Source of the DNA: Sipunculus nudus
Lineage: Eukaryota; Annelida; Sipuncula; Golfingiida; Sipunculidae
NCBI GenBank assembly: GCA_026874595.1
Contig: CM049312.1
Location: forward strand, 68,974,929-69,038,928
Length of the DNA: 64,000 bases
Direction of reading: 5' to 3'
The position numbers were made by a program, and so were the translations under genes. Every line of letters starts with the position of its first letter. The first letter of the stretch is position 1. Under the pieces are notes generated by a model that searched no databases, was not told the origin of the DNA, and worked only from the letters and a program-made list of their open reading frames with translations. This document shows, one piece after another, positions 1 through 10,365 of this stretch.

Positions 1-486
1 GACACCATCTAGGCGAGAATTAACTAGTCTGCCGAGAAGTGTGTTGTGTATCAGCAAAGTTACTATAGCAAAATCACGTTTTTTTCCCTTAACCACACCC
101 AAATCTTCCAGTTATAGTAGTACATAAATCCTACATTGATTGGCTTAAATTAATATATTTACAGATCTTATAGAGATTAATTCCTTAACAACAGTATGTT
201 AAATAAATACAACTAATGCATAATAATATGACTACAAAATACATCTAGCACACAACTCCAATCAGCAACTGCATGTCAGTCTCTAACCTCTTGTCTCAGG
301 TGTGCCATGGATCATTTGATACTTTTTATATACCTGTCTATTTGCTTTCACAGGTGTGGCCTCTTGTTCACAATTGTTATATTTCTGCTATAAATCTCCT
401 TTAAAAAATATCACAAATTTCAAACCTTTGTGAACAAAAAGGCAATTTCTAGCCCTGTATAGATAAAACCTAAAATTCAAATAACT

Positions 487-820
487 AAGGCCAAAGAAAA
501 TTAATTATATGTATTTCAGGCACTTTTTTGGGAAAGTGTCAGGTTCTTCAAAAGAGTTAGAAAAATTTTGTGTGTATTGTTTGAATTATATCCATGTTCA
601 TATTCATATAATGAAGTTAATTCATGGGTAAAAATGGTCCAAGTATCATTTGGAGGGAAACTGACTGTTGAGGGATTCCCAGATTTTATATTATTAGTAG
701 TTATCATGGATGTTACCAGAACACCACCTGACATTGGGGCAATAAAAATGTTTGACACCGATTGTTTAAAGTGATGCGGGCAGTGTCTGAGAAAACATAC
801 AGTTAATTTTTTTGGCCTAA
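487..820. mobile_element. TIR element with MITE-family ends but a different interior
   Basis: The left end (AGGCCAAAGAAAATTAATT, then TTTCAGGCACTTTTTT) and the right end (GATGCGGGCAGTGTCTGAG, then TAATTTTTTTGGCCT) match the ends of the elements at 17.2, 24.5 and 32.3 kb. AGGCC/GGCCT are terminal inverted repeats. Direct repeats AACTA at 483-487 and 819-823 could be a target-site duplication. The central 250 bp does not resemble the interiors of the other copies, so this may be a divergent or recombinant member. It overlaps the exon-like segment at 516-727, so at most one of the two readings is fully right. Confidence 0.45.
516..727 (-). CDS. candidate terminal exon, unknown protein
   Basis: On the minus strand a pyrimidine-rich acceptor (TTTTTATTGCCCCAATGTCAG) leads into 70 open codons ending in TGA at 516-518. 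The peptide is polar and N/T-rich (for example STVSFPPNDTWTIFTHE). It starts with two bases of a split codon. The segment at 829-892 ends with one base, so the two join in frame across a 101-bp intron with GTAAGT and CAG ends. I recognise no domain. It lies inside a TIR element, which argues against it. ORFs of this size occur by chance here. Confidence 0.2.
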
Positions 821-828
821 CTACTTAC

Positions 829-892
829 ATGATGTTCTTGTATTCATCTGGTCTCCTTGCTTCTCATTCAGATTAAATGTACAACGTGAGAC
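829..892 (-). CDS. candidate internal exon, unknown protein
   Basis: A 64-bp minus-strand segment with a strong donor (CAT|GTAAGTAG) and a weak acceptor (TTATTTGGTGAG). One frame is open through all 21 codons (includes FNLNEKQGDQMNTRTS) and ends with one base over, matching the following segment at 516-727. It starts in phase 0, as needed after the segment at 2309-2426. The donor overlaps the edge of a TIR element. Product unknown. Confidence 0.2.
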
Positions 893-1050
893 CTCACCAA
901 ATAATAATCAATAGAGTCCTTTGTTGGTAAATAAACATTTATATACATTTTTTCATTTGGTCAGGATCATGCTAGTTTTAAAATACAGGAAATTGTGACT
1001 TATGTGTAAAGAAGTGATCTTGCTTCGTACCAGGTCATAACACTTATTAT

Positions 1051-1108
1051 ATTACATTACAGCCATATTCTGCCATTTTATTACATTACAACCATATTCT
1101 GCCATCAC
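1051..1108. repeat. 29-bp tandem duplication
   Basis: ATTACATTACAGCCATATTC and the rest of its unit are repeated almost exactly 29 bp later (ATTACATTACAACCATATTC). Two copies, ending GCCATTTT and GCCATCAC. Confidence 0.8.
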
Positions 1109-1544
1109 TAATCTTACATTTATGGCCTAATAAAGCTATGATCGTAATATGACAGGAACCAGAATTGTGTCATGTACAAGAGGCACCTGTTTCACAAACA
1201 CAAAGTACAAGGTTTTTGCTGATATGTATGCTTTGCAATATCTTACGTCTCCCCAACAATCTGTGTCATAAAGTAATATCACTATTATTACCTTTTCACA
1301 GAGTATTTGCACAGTTATATTCAGTGTATTAAAAGATCCCATAAATTCACAGCCTTGCTGCTACTAACTTCTTCCCATAAAATTTCTTTATGTTGAATTT
1401 CTGAAAGTTTTAATTATCACAATTAAGCTTTAGTAAACTCAGATTTGTCATTTATTAATTAGCTTTCTGTATTTTCAGTCCCTGTTATATTTTCTAATTC
1501 ATGCTGAAATTATAAATTTCATTTATACGCCAGTCAAAGTCATT

Positions 1545-2110
1545 TGCATGTACCCAATCAAGGTCTGTTATATGTGCCATCTGACTGTCCATCCATTCGT
1601 CCATTAACTTTCAGTGCTGCCATGGCTTTGATGAATTTTCAAGAACTCACCATAACTACTTACCGATACTGTATTTTGCTCAAGTTTGATTATAACAAAA
1701 TCCACACATATTTAATGAGGTCAGAGGTTACCACGCTCCTTTGGGTTTTTGCTGCAATAATTTACCAGGTGTGACAGCTTTTGAAGAAACTTAACAGAAA
1801 TATTAACCAATGAAATATCTCGCATAAGTTCAATACCTGGAAAAGTCAGTGCATTGATAATGAGGTCAGAGGTCACCAGACTACAATTGACTGCCAAATG
1901 ATGACTTGCCAAAAATCTGATGGATTTTCATGAAACCAAAAAATATTTACCAATAGAATTTATCATCTGAATTAGTTGAATCACATTCTGGGTAAAATCA
2001 ATGCATATTTAAGGAGGTCAGAGATCACAAAACATACAACAGGTGTTTTATGCACGCTTTTGGTGGTCTAGCTAGTTTAGAATTACTATCCTGGTAATAT
2101 TTTTGTTATT
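1545..2110 (+). mobile_element. G-family repeat, copy 1
   Basis: Non-coding repeat built from about three diverged monomers of roughly 150 bp. Each monomer carries a GATGGATTTTCATGAAACTC-like block, a CCAAGTTTGATT..AAAATCCATGCATA-like block, and a TTTAATGAGGTCAGAGGTCA block. Copies lie at 18.95-19.4 and 32.87-33.36 kb. All end with an ACAACAGG..TTATGCACCATTTG..GCTCTTGT-like tail. The recurring AGGTCA-N-AGGTCA is a direct repeat with 1-bp spacing. Confidence 0.75.
1863..1875 (+). promoter_or_regulatory. DR1 nuclear-receptor-like site
   Basis: AGGTCAGAGGTCA is two perfect AGGTCA half-sites one base apart, the DR1 consensus bound by RXR, HNF4 and COUP-TF type receptors. It is embedded in the G-family repeat, and equivalent sites occur in the other copies (19,340-19,352; 33,021-33,033; 33,301-33,313). 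Function is not shown by sequence. Confidence 0.4.
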
Positions 2111-2308
2111 TCAAAAGTGTGGCCTTGTATATATAAAGAACAAAACCTGATTTATTCATCCTTATGGCTAAATGACAAGCAGATTAAATTTCCTGCAAAT
2201 TTGTGATATAAGTCTGAATTCAGGATGCTTTACCCTATTATAAGAAAATATTTTAGAAGAAAATAGGCCATCTTGACACAGTTTAGGTTTTGTGAGGGTC
2301 ATTTTCAC

Positions 2309-2426
2309 CAGCAGATATGTCTGCGTGGATTTCAAATCAGAGACTTGTAGCCTTAGTGGTTGTAATGATTTATACAATTTATTACAGATAGATTGAGGGC
2401 CAGTTGGCAGGATGATGGACAATGCC
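2309..2426 (-). CDS. candidate internal exon, unknown protein
   Basis: A 118-bp minus-strand segment. The acceptor is good (ACCTATTTATTGTCATAG) and the donor fair (CTG|GTGAAAAT). One frame is open for 39 codons (begins ALSIILPTGPQSICNKLYKS). It starts with one base and ends in phase 0, matching the segments at 4630-4834 and 829-892. No domain recognised. The composition looks like an ordinary soluble protein, but 39 open codons are not statistically notable here. Confidence 0.25.
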
Positions 2427-3769
2427 CTATGACAATAAATAGGTCAGCATAACTGAAAGTCAGCTGAGGTAGAAAAGTGTAATCATATTACAAGACGCTT
2501 GCAGACTGAAGGTCTATCCCACCAGAAAATGGTCCAGAAACAAGATATATCCCATTAGAAAGATGTCCAAGAACAAAATAGAATATTATACAGACAATCC
2601 AAGCAACTGACTCAGAATTAACCCTGTTTTTGAGAGACTTCACAAAATTAAGTTTTAAAGGTATTATTGATGATACCCAGCTTTAAGAGACTCCATCCCA
2701 GGAATTTAAATTATCATGAGTCAAAGAGCCATGGTCATTTTACTGTAGTCTCACTACTACTCCAGCCTGCTCATTAACAATGAGGTTATTAATAAAAAAA
2801 GTCTCCACCCAGAGAGTACTTTTAGGATCATGACACTGGTCGTATATTATGTCTACAGCAAGCTTGCTGCTGAGGAATATGAAAGTTCCAGTCTTATTTG
2901 GCCATGTGAGCCACATGCATTGCAGTAGCGTTACAGGTGAAGTTTTGAAATATGAGGCTATATAGGAAATTCACTCTCACAGTCATGGAAAGTTGTCTTG
3001 ATTGCAGTAATTGATCATATGCTTCAGCCATTGCTGTATTGCTTGCTGCAGCTGGAACTGCCACAGTCCTCAGCAGCGTCATTGAAACAAAAGCTAAGCA
3101 GCTCCAACAAAGAAGCGTTATTTATACATAATCAATTCACCTGAGTGTCTGATTAAGCTTCACGCCGTGTTTTTACCCTTTAATTTCTAGTAATATTTAT
3201 CAGGCTAATTTACAGTCGCTCTTGTTTACATAAATCATGTCCCATGGAAGCCTCAATATCAGATATATATCAAGTTAATTTTAGTCACGACTCGGCAGTT
3301 ATTTATAAGATTTATTTAATTAACCCTGCCGGAAGAATTATGGACCACATCCGCTTTAAAATGATCAGGTTTCACATATATCAAGTTGAGTTGGAATTTT
3401 TTAATATTTTTGTATGCTTTTATAGCTGTATTAAATGTTCCTATACGCTCAGTATCATACTGAGATACTGTGCGTTACTAGGGGGATTTTAGGTCAGCCG
3501 AGCCAACTGAGGTAAAGTGATGGTGCTGGTTTCTCCGGCTGGCTGGCTGACTGTTAGCAGCTAGGGGACAATTCATAAGCATAAGGAGGATTAAATCATG
3601 AAACTGAGCATGTAATCAGATTATAAAAATATCTCAATGGAAACATTAAATGAGGTCACTGTGACCTATATTCTGTGAGTTAAATGGAACATTTGAGAAC
3701 CTCAGTAATAATATAAATTCATACAAATGACCTGGTATCTCAAGTCAGGCTTGAGGCTTCATCTATTGT

Positions 3770-3948
3770 ACAGTGAAACCCCACAATTATGACCACCTTG
3801 GGGACTGACCTAAGTGGTCGTTATTTGGGGATGGTTGTATTTGTGAAATTCTGAATTACCTGGATCATATATTCGGGACCAAGAAAGGTGGTTGTAATTT
3901 TGGGGTGGTCGCAATTTGGGGGGTGGTCGCAAGGCGGGGTTTCACTGT
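3770..3948. mobile_element. short TIR element, CAGTGAAACC family
   Basis: A 179-bp element with perfect 13-bp terminal inverted repeats, ACAGTGAAACCCC and GGGGTTTCACTGT. Just inside are GACCACC on the left and GGTGGTCGC on the right, extending the inverted symmetry. Such short palindromic elements are typical MITEs. A flanking TA (3769-3770) and TT on the right could be a mutated TA target duplication of a Tc1/mariner-like transposase. A more decayed relative is at 10.2 kb. Confidence 0.7.
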
Positions 3949-4129
3949 TCTTGAAATCAGATTGTCAGAAGGCCTTTGATAGCTTTTTCTTGTAACAAAG
4001 CTTACTGGTGCCACCGATGATCTTTTTGAGGTTTTTTTGCCACTTGGTACCCCTATCTCTTCCACTCTAGGCTTGTGTCTTTATATATAAAAACTGAACT
4101 AATCAGCAGATTTCCACTATATAGAGTAC

Positions 4130-4350
4130 AACAGTGAGGTCCAGGAGTACATATAATGAGGTCAATGAGTGCATATTGAGGACAAAGAATGTATTTACTA
4201 AGGATAATGTCCATAGTTATTAAATCCAGAGCTCATTTATTGGGGTTAAATTTCAAATTCCTTCAGGTCAAGGAGTGCATTTACTGAGGTTAATGTCCAC
4301 AATCATTAAGGTTAAACAGTTCATTTATTGAGGACAAAGAGTGTATTTAT
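4130..4350. repeat. degenerate short-period repeat
   Basis: Irregular repetition of GAGGTCAAGGAGTGCATTTA-like units (GAGGTCCAGGAGTACATATA, GAGGTCAATGAGTGCATATT, CAGGTCAAGGAGTGCATTTA). About eight decayed copies. Another GTCAAGGAGTGCAT occurs alone near 50.19 kb. Confidence 0.5.
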
Positions 4351-4629
4351 GTTTACAGTTGAGTCTTTTTGTCCTAAATATTACGGCCTATTATTTGCAA
4401 AGGGTTACCTCCTGTTTATTGAGAGCCAAATGGCCATATCAGAGAGCGAGAATAAAATGAACCAGCTCAAAAGAAGTAACAAGAACAAATAAAACATAAC
4501 ACATTATAGGCATGAAAGAGCAATGGGTTTTTACTCAGTTTGTAATTTTGAGCTAAAAATACTTTTGTCCTGTTTAAATGACTAGCTGTTCTGGCTTAAT
4601 AAGGAAGTTTTCCTGTGATATAAAAGCAC

Positions 4630-4834
4630 TGTGGACAAAAATGTTCAATTTTCTTATTGTTGTGGGAAGTAGGTTCTTCTCCAGAAAAAGATAAAGAGAA
4701 TCGGAAAGCTCCAAAGTCAATGTCTATCCAGCCGGATTGCAGCTGCATTGAAATGACCAATATGAGTTTGCAGAAAGCTGTATCCATATTATCTTGGCAG
4801 CAAAGTGCCATGCTGGAAGAAATATGTACCAAGC
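4630..4834 (-). CDS. candidate internal exon, unknown protein
   Basis: A 205-bp minus-strand segment with a good acceptor (CATTCATTATTTAGCAG) and a weak donor (CCACA|GTGCTT). One frame is open for 67 codons (includes LQSGWIDIDFGAFRFSLSF). It begins and ends with two bases of split codons, which is what the segments at 6093-6160 and 2309-2426 require. The plus strand of the same stretch is also open for 62 codons (see rejected items), so the strand is uncertain. Confidence 0.2.
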
Positions 4835-5144
4835 CTGCTAAATAATGAATGACTTGTGGAGTATCAACATGGCCTTGTAGGGTTCTGTGTCATAATCCCT
4901 TGCCTGTCATGTTTCTGATCAATGTGGATAGGACTGATACCATTACGGCCACGTTTACCATTGTCCACACATATAAACAAATTGTAGATTAACATGTGTT
5001 TGTATCTGTTTTATCCATCGCCAACCACTTGGCCTCTTGTGATGTGCTCTCTAAAATGTTTCCAAGGTTTCACTGTAGTAGGGCTTCAGGCGCTGATGAG
5101 GACAGATTTGGGAACCAAGTTACAGAAACTGTGGGATGCTTTTT

Positions 5145-5250
5145 ATTGTTAAGGCCTTGTACTTTGCAGCTGAAGGTCATAGTTAGATCCTGGCAGAGTC
5201 ACAAAGGCAGAACAGTGAAATCTCAATACAACCTCTTATAATAATATTGA
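5145..5250 (+). repeat. degenerate tRNA-headed SINE copy
   Basis: GTTAAGGCCTTGTACTTTGC, AGCTGAAGGTCATAGTTAGA, then GGCAGAACAGTGAAATCTCA and TACAACCTC. This aligns block by block with the better preserved copy at 7554-7680, with decayed A and B boxes. Confidence 0.6.
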
Positions 5251-6092
5251 TAAACAAACAATTATATAAAAATCATGGTACTGGAGAAAATTATTTCAAT
5301 TATGAGCTTTCTCATCTGCAGTAATTCCTCCAATGAATACATGGAGGACTTCGGAATCTGTGAAATAATGCAGTGTGAATCAAAGATCTCTGAGAGTATA
5401 TTTTATGTATTCTCTTCCCAAAGCTGTGACTGAGAAAAACCTTAAACTAAATGGCTTGTGTATGTGTAGCCAGGCAAAAAATTATGGAAATTTCTTTTCT
5501 TGTGACACCTAATTTCTTGTTTTGTGTCATTGTCATCTTTGAATGGCACTATATCTTGAATAAAGTAATAAAGTTATTTTGAAGCCGGTAATTTTGTTAA
5601 AAGTGTAGACAGTAAAAACATTACGGAAATTTCTTTTCTCATGACACCTAACTTCTCATTAGATGTCCCAGTCTTTGCATGGCACATAACTCTTATGTAA
5701 CTTTTTTTATTGTAATTCATATCACTGGATTTTCATACTATTTTTATATGTTTGTGGAGATGAGCCATGTAGTTAGATATAAGGCAATTTCTTGAGTAAA
5801 GTAAAAAAAAAGTTATTTTGAAGCCTGTCGTAATTTTGTTAAAATATGTCACCGTAAGGATTTAAAAAAAACATTTCTGCTGCATTTCCAACCATACCAT
5901 CAAAAGAGATGTCATTAAGGGAATCCCTGAATGTCTGGCCTGCATTTACTTGCACCTATCATTACAAACTCTTAAGAAAATATCTTTGAGGAGAAAATAG
6001 GTTGTACAAACTAATGTAGACTATACAGAATTGTCTGATTGACAGGATATTTGCTCTAGGTTTTTTTTCTCTCAGCCTTTTGTGTACATTAC

Positions 6093-6160
6093 CTGAAATT
6101 GATTTTAGTATATTTCTAATTGTATGGTTACCTTCATCCTCCCACGACTGATAGTGCCAC
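6093..6160 (-). CDS. candidate internal exon, unknown protein
   Basis: A 68-bp minus-strand segment with a very good acceptor (TTATCTTCTCTCATTGCCTGTAG) and a good donor (TTTCAG|GTAATG). Only one frame is open (WHYQSWEDEGNHTIRNILKS). It begins and ends with one base of a split codon. The nearest upstream open segment stops only 28 bp away, which is too short for a normal intron (see findings). Product unknown. Confidence 0.25.
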
Positions 6161-6188
6161 CTACAGGCAATGAGAGAAGATAACAAAC

Positions 6189-6295
6189 AGGGTTCCATCA
6201 TCAGTCCTCATGGCAGTAGTAATACTGAATTCCTCCTCCAGGTGTAGTGTTCCCTTATTATTAAGTTTATTATTATCAGCTCCACCATCTGGATT
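6189..6295 (-). CDS. candidate internal exon, unknown protein
   Basis: A 107-bp minus-strand segment after an excellent acceptor (TTCCACAAATTTTACCAG). One frame is open for 35 hydrophilic codons (begins NPDGGADNNKLNNKGTLHLE). The right boundary is uncertain: the only in-phase GT (CCCT|GTTTGT) leaves a 28-bp gap to the segment at 6093-6160, and the alternative donor is TTCA|GTATTA. No homologue recognised. Confidence 0.2.
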
Positions 6296-6515
6296 CTGGT
6301 AAAATTTGTGGAAAGGCAGATCATGAGGTCAGATAAATTATAGAATGGTGTCTGAATTTCTATTGGGGTGAGTTACTGTTACAATTAGCAAGTAGGAATT
6401 CCCATACAAATTATTTATTTCTTGTTAAAATGAATTATGGATTATATTTTGAAAAGTATTCTCATCCATTTGAATCATTTTGTGAGTGTCAATATTTGGT
6501 GTTTTCCTGTTGCAG

Positions 6516-6578
6516 AAAGAAAAAAGGAGTCTTGAAAACAGATTTGGACAGCCTTTTTCAGATCCAACAACAGAAACT
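6516..6578 (+). CDS. candidate plus-strand exon
   Basis: A 63-bp segment with a strong acceptor (TGGTGTTTTCCTGTTGCAG) and a strong donor (ACT|GTAAGTAAG) on the plus strand. Two frames are open (KEKRSLENRFGQPFSDPTTE, or KKKGVLKTDLDSLFQIQQQK with one base of phase). It lies between minus-strand candidates at 6295 and 6843, so both sets cannot belong to one gene. Splice signals are as good as any in the window. Confidence 0.22.
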
Positions 6579-6842
6579 GTAAGTAAGATAACTCTATATA
6601 ACAGTGTATAAGCTATACAGATCTTTATCTTATCCTAAGGTAGTTAAAAATGCTGATTTCCTAGTAAATTTGAAAGAAAACCTAGTTTTGGTGGAGGCAT
6701 GTGCTCACCAAGTGCTCTTTCGTTTGTCATGAAATAACACTGACAGTAAAGTGTGTAATTGTACATGTGCGAACACTAGACAGGGCATTGGCACGAAGCA
6801 TAAACACAATCATAAACGTATAACGGTGGTTTGTCCACTTAC

Positions 6843-6905
6843 CTTGGCTGGCTTAATGGTGGACAGGGGTAGTTTAGTAAATGCAGTGAACAATTCATCC
6901 CTCAC
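6843..6905 (-). CDS. candidate internal exon, unknown protein
   Basis: A 63-bp minus-strand segment with a strong acceptor (ATTTGCCTTGCTCTGCAG) and a near-perfect donor (CCAAG|GTAAGTGG). Only one frame is open (begins VRDELFTAFTKLPLS), phase 0 at both ends. It fits in phase after 8070-8151 and before 6189-6295. This is the best single splice-bounded exon candidate on the minus strand. Confidence 0.3.
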
Positions 6906-7553
6906 CTGCAGAGCAAGGCAAATATTCCCGAGTGAAGATAGCCAATCCATTAACGTGAGCTATGAGTGGTGGGGACTGATATTTATAAGTCCTTTGCAAT
7001 GTGACTGTGGGTGGCCGGGAAATTTTGATTTTTTTCCTGCAGCAAATGAACCATGGTAACACGTTATCAATCTTCGTTGTCAGCAACTTGTGAGGAAAGA
7101 AGCACCTGAGCTGTGGATTTATTCATGCTGTGTGCAATACACAGAACATGATCTCCCCCCTCCCCTCCATCTCCTGGACAATTCCCTGTCTCTGACTGAG
7201 ATACCACATGGCAATTAATATCATGGTGAAGGATTATGTGGGCCCTAGATGCTTCATTCTGTTTGATGAATGGATATCAGCCAGTATAATATTTCATATT
7301 AATAGTGTGTTATGATCAGGTGTTCTGTTTAAAAATACCTTATAATATTATGGGAATTGCTGAATTTCCAAAAGTATCTTAAAAATAAAATTGTTAAAAG
7401 AAATTTTTCTTTTGTAGGCAATAAGATTTGGTCAAAAGAAATTTTTATTATCTAAAGAAGCCTGATATGATATGGAAATTTTGAGCTGTGTCTAGCTGAG
7501 TATTAAGGATGGTATCTAACAGGAAAAAGTTTGGGTCTATTATGATATTCTCA

Positions 7554-7720
7554 GGGCAGTGCAAGGCTATAGTGGTTAAGGCCTTCGATTATGTAGCTGA
7601 AGGTCCCCGGTTCAAACCCCTCCAGCACAATGGCAAAACAGTGAAAAGTTTATACAACCTCAAAGTTTTGCTCCAATTTCTTATTATTCAATTAACAACA
7701 GGTTATGGAATCTTATCTGG
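7554..7720 (+). repeat. tRNA-derived SINE-like repeat
   Basis: GGCTATAGTGGTTAAGGCCT resembles a pol III A box and GGTTCAAACCC a B box, spaced as in tRNA genes. There is no acceptor stem, so this is not a functional tRNA. The body (GGCAAAACAGTGAAAAGTTT, TACAACCTC) recurs at 5145-5250. Confidence 0.65.
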
Positions 7721-8069
7721 ATTATTTTTAAGTAAGATAATTACCACCAATAAAATAAAACAACACAACAATTAAAGTTTTAATTCACCAAATGGCCAAA
7801 AGGTCTGTCCAGATTTGGAATGGTTTGTTATTCCTAAGCTCAAACATGGACTGCCAGTCTGTAAGTTATATAAGATAGTCAAAGAGCTCCAACAATCACG
7901 GCAGGTATCAAAAGAATTCCCTTTGTGTTAATTAACGTTTAGCCCCTTGGCACGTCAAAATGACTTGACCAAGTGATGCCCCTCTTGTATAAGTGGCCCA
8001 GGTCTGGATCATTCAGGCACTGGAGAATAAGTGAAGGGCCTTCCAGCCATGACCCCCAGGACAGCCTAC

Positions 8070-8151
8070 TTTTCCATAGGGGTGGCCTGTGAGTGGGTCA
8101 GTCCAAATATAGATAAGAGTGGTAGGTAGGTCAGATGTCTTACACTTAGAC
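8070..8151 (-). CDS. candidate internal exon, unknown protein
   Basis: An 82-bp minus-strand segment with an excellent acceptor (TACATTTCATTTGCATATAG) and a modest donor (AAAA|GTAGGC). One frame gives 27 codons (includes DLPTTLIYIWTDPLTGHPY). It starts with one base and ends in phase 0, compatible with 9790-9847 and 6843-6905. A second frame is also open, so the coding assignment rests on phase fitting. Confidence 0.2.
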
Positions 8152-8464
8152 CTATATGCAAATGAAATGTAAAATCCAAAAGGAATAATAATAACATACA
8201 TTCTTATCATATGATTGCCATAATATCCTCATGAATAAACAGTACAATGGGACTATCATTGTGTCTTTGCCTGTTCGACAGTAGTTGATCAGTGGTTAGA
8301 CAGTAGTAGCCCATTTGTCAGTCTGCAAGTCATTTTTTGTCTTTTTGCATGTTTATTTGTTCCAATGACTGGCAAATAGTTTGATAATGACTAGCTAATC
8401 ATTAAATGCTCAGGTGTGTGAACTACCATGCTGATGAAGTTGTATTTAGCGTACAGACAGACAC

Positions 8465-8466
<2 letters not shown>

Positions 8467-8549
<83 letters not shown>
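8467..8549. repeat. (CATA)n then (TA)n microsatellite
   Basis: A few ACAT units lead into about 36 uninterrupted AT dinucleotides. It sits in a translated ORF only because (TA)n reads as Ile-Tyr. Confidence 0.95.
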
Positions 8550-8551
<2 letters not shown>

Positions 8552-9789
8552 AATAAATGTGTTAGCTTGCACTAGCTTTCATGAGGCCATTGTGTGCCAC
8601 AGGCATGTATCTAAATATCTACTAGATATTTATCGGGAACTAGAATTTTCATATCTAATTCTGCAGACTTCACTGTGTAAAATTGTAAATCCTAATGCCA
8701 TTCATCTGAGAAGATATTACGGGTAAATGATGGGTATCTTGGGCTTTAACTGCATAGAATTCAATGATAAATTGTCACCTGGATGTTGCAACACTAACAG
8801 ACCCACATCTTTGGAATATTAATTTGCTGGAATGAGTGCCTGGGGGTATGTAACAAGTATGTATGGTAATCCCACGTTTAATCTGCAGTCCCCGATCCAG
8901 CCCTGTCTCATAGCTATTGATTGTTGCTCTAGTTGTTCCCTGTTGTGTCCTTTGCCATATGTATCACCAGAGTCTGCCGTTATACTATAGCCAGCTGACT
9001 AGACTAGGAAAAATTGATCATTTGTGTGCTAACCATATGGTAAAGATTCATTCATGGTAATTAAAATTCATAATTAACCTTTCAAACATGGAAAGGATTT
9101 CCAGCATGCGGATAAAATTTGATACAACTACATAAATATAAGTGAGATTCCATTATGCACAAATCATATCATGCATGTGGTATTCTTTTTCAACAATATT
9201 GCTTCTGTATAATTATGTTGTAGCAATTTTGCTGGCTCTTCATGGTATACTGAATGTAACAGATAGAGAATAAACAATGCTACAATACATTTGAAATCTC
9301 TTAGCACGCATCTCCGGAAGCATTCTGCATTCCATGCATAGCAAATCAAAGCTTTATATACTGTTAAGATTCAGTTTAGATGTCGGACAATTTCTGACAC
9401 TATACATTTACATATATATATATGTATATAATATCCTTATCAATTAATTTGATGGGTCTTTAAAAGCCAGTTGAAACCTTGAAGGTGCATATCCTGATAT
9501 TGTTAACTAAAGATAAATAAAGAACCTTTTATAAAGATAGGCAAGAGAATGGCAATCCTACCACACACACTTATTTTTCTTTTGTTTTTATCTGTGTGTT
9601 TATAACATGTGTGGGGTCCGCCAAAATAATCCAAAAACATCCAACAGTTTAAGATAGCTTTGGGCAATTGAGTCAGGTTTACAATGGGTGCTTGCAACTA
9701 GTGGTCTTTCAACTTCCATACATATGCAACCATGTAACCACCTTAGGTTACATGTTTTCTTTCTGTTTGTCAATATTGACTCAGCTTAC

Positions 9790-9847
9790 ATGGTTCTTCT
9801 CTTCTTTTCAACATTAATTGGCAAATGTATTGACTGTTTACTGACAC
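9790..9847 (-). CDS. candidate internal exon, unknown protein
   Basis: A 58-bp minus-strand segment with a strong acceptor (GATCTTGTTAATCTTCAAG) and a strong donor (CAT|GTAAGCTG). Two frames are open; the one beginning with two split-codon bases (VSKQSIHLPINVEKKRRT) matches the segments at 11,881-11,933 and 8070-8151 in phase. No product recognised. Confidence 0.22.
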
Positions 9848-10195
9848 CTTGAAGATTAACAAGATCAAGCATCCATCACGGAGGCGTAAGAAGATTTCTT
9901 AGCGGGAAATACCTACAGTTTGTTAATGTATACAGAAAAAGTCAGAAATCACATAAGTTCTACAGAAAATGAACGTGTGAGGAGCTTGCTTAGAGAACAA
10001 AAATTAAAAAAATATGCAACATGTTTTACATCATTGAATTTTAGCCAAATGATGGAATACTAAGTCTTCGTAACTGAATTGACCCTTAGTCACTCCCTGA
10101 AGAATAAAGGGTTAACTTAAAGCTAATATTTTAATTGCTTGAGTTTCTCTTGTGACTTTCTAGTATCACAGGCATTATTGTTTGAAATGTATTAT

Positions 10196-10365
10196 TGTTT
10201 GAAATTACGACCACCAACGGGATCTTGATGAAGTGGTCTGATTTTTAAGGTGGTCCTCTAAGCAAGGTCTGATATTAGGAGCTTTAAGAGAATTGGCACA
10301 GTTAAAAGTGTAACTATTTTGAGTTGGTCGCTAAACCAAGATGGTTGTTAGGTGAGGTTTCACTG
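10196..10365. mobile_element. decayed CAGTGAAACC-family element
   Basis: TTACGACCACC..AAGTGGTCTG on the left and GGTCGCTAAACCAAG..GAGGTTTCACTGTG on the right parallel the element at 3770-3948. The left terminus is lost and internal identity is partial. Confidence 0.5.

Noticed and set aside
4657-4845. Plus-strand open frame of 62 codons ending TAATGA (SSPEKDKENRKAPKSMSIQP)
   Set aside because: It looks like a terminal exon, but its acceptor is poor and the overlapping minus-strand segment has a better acceptor and fits neighbours in phase. Not excluded; strand is uncertain.
7554-7630. Functional tRNA gene
   Set aside because: A and B boxes are present, but there is no acceptor stem pairing or anticodon arm; it is a SINE-like head.
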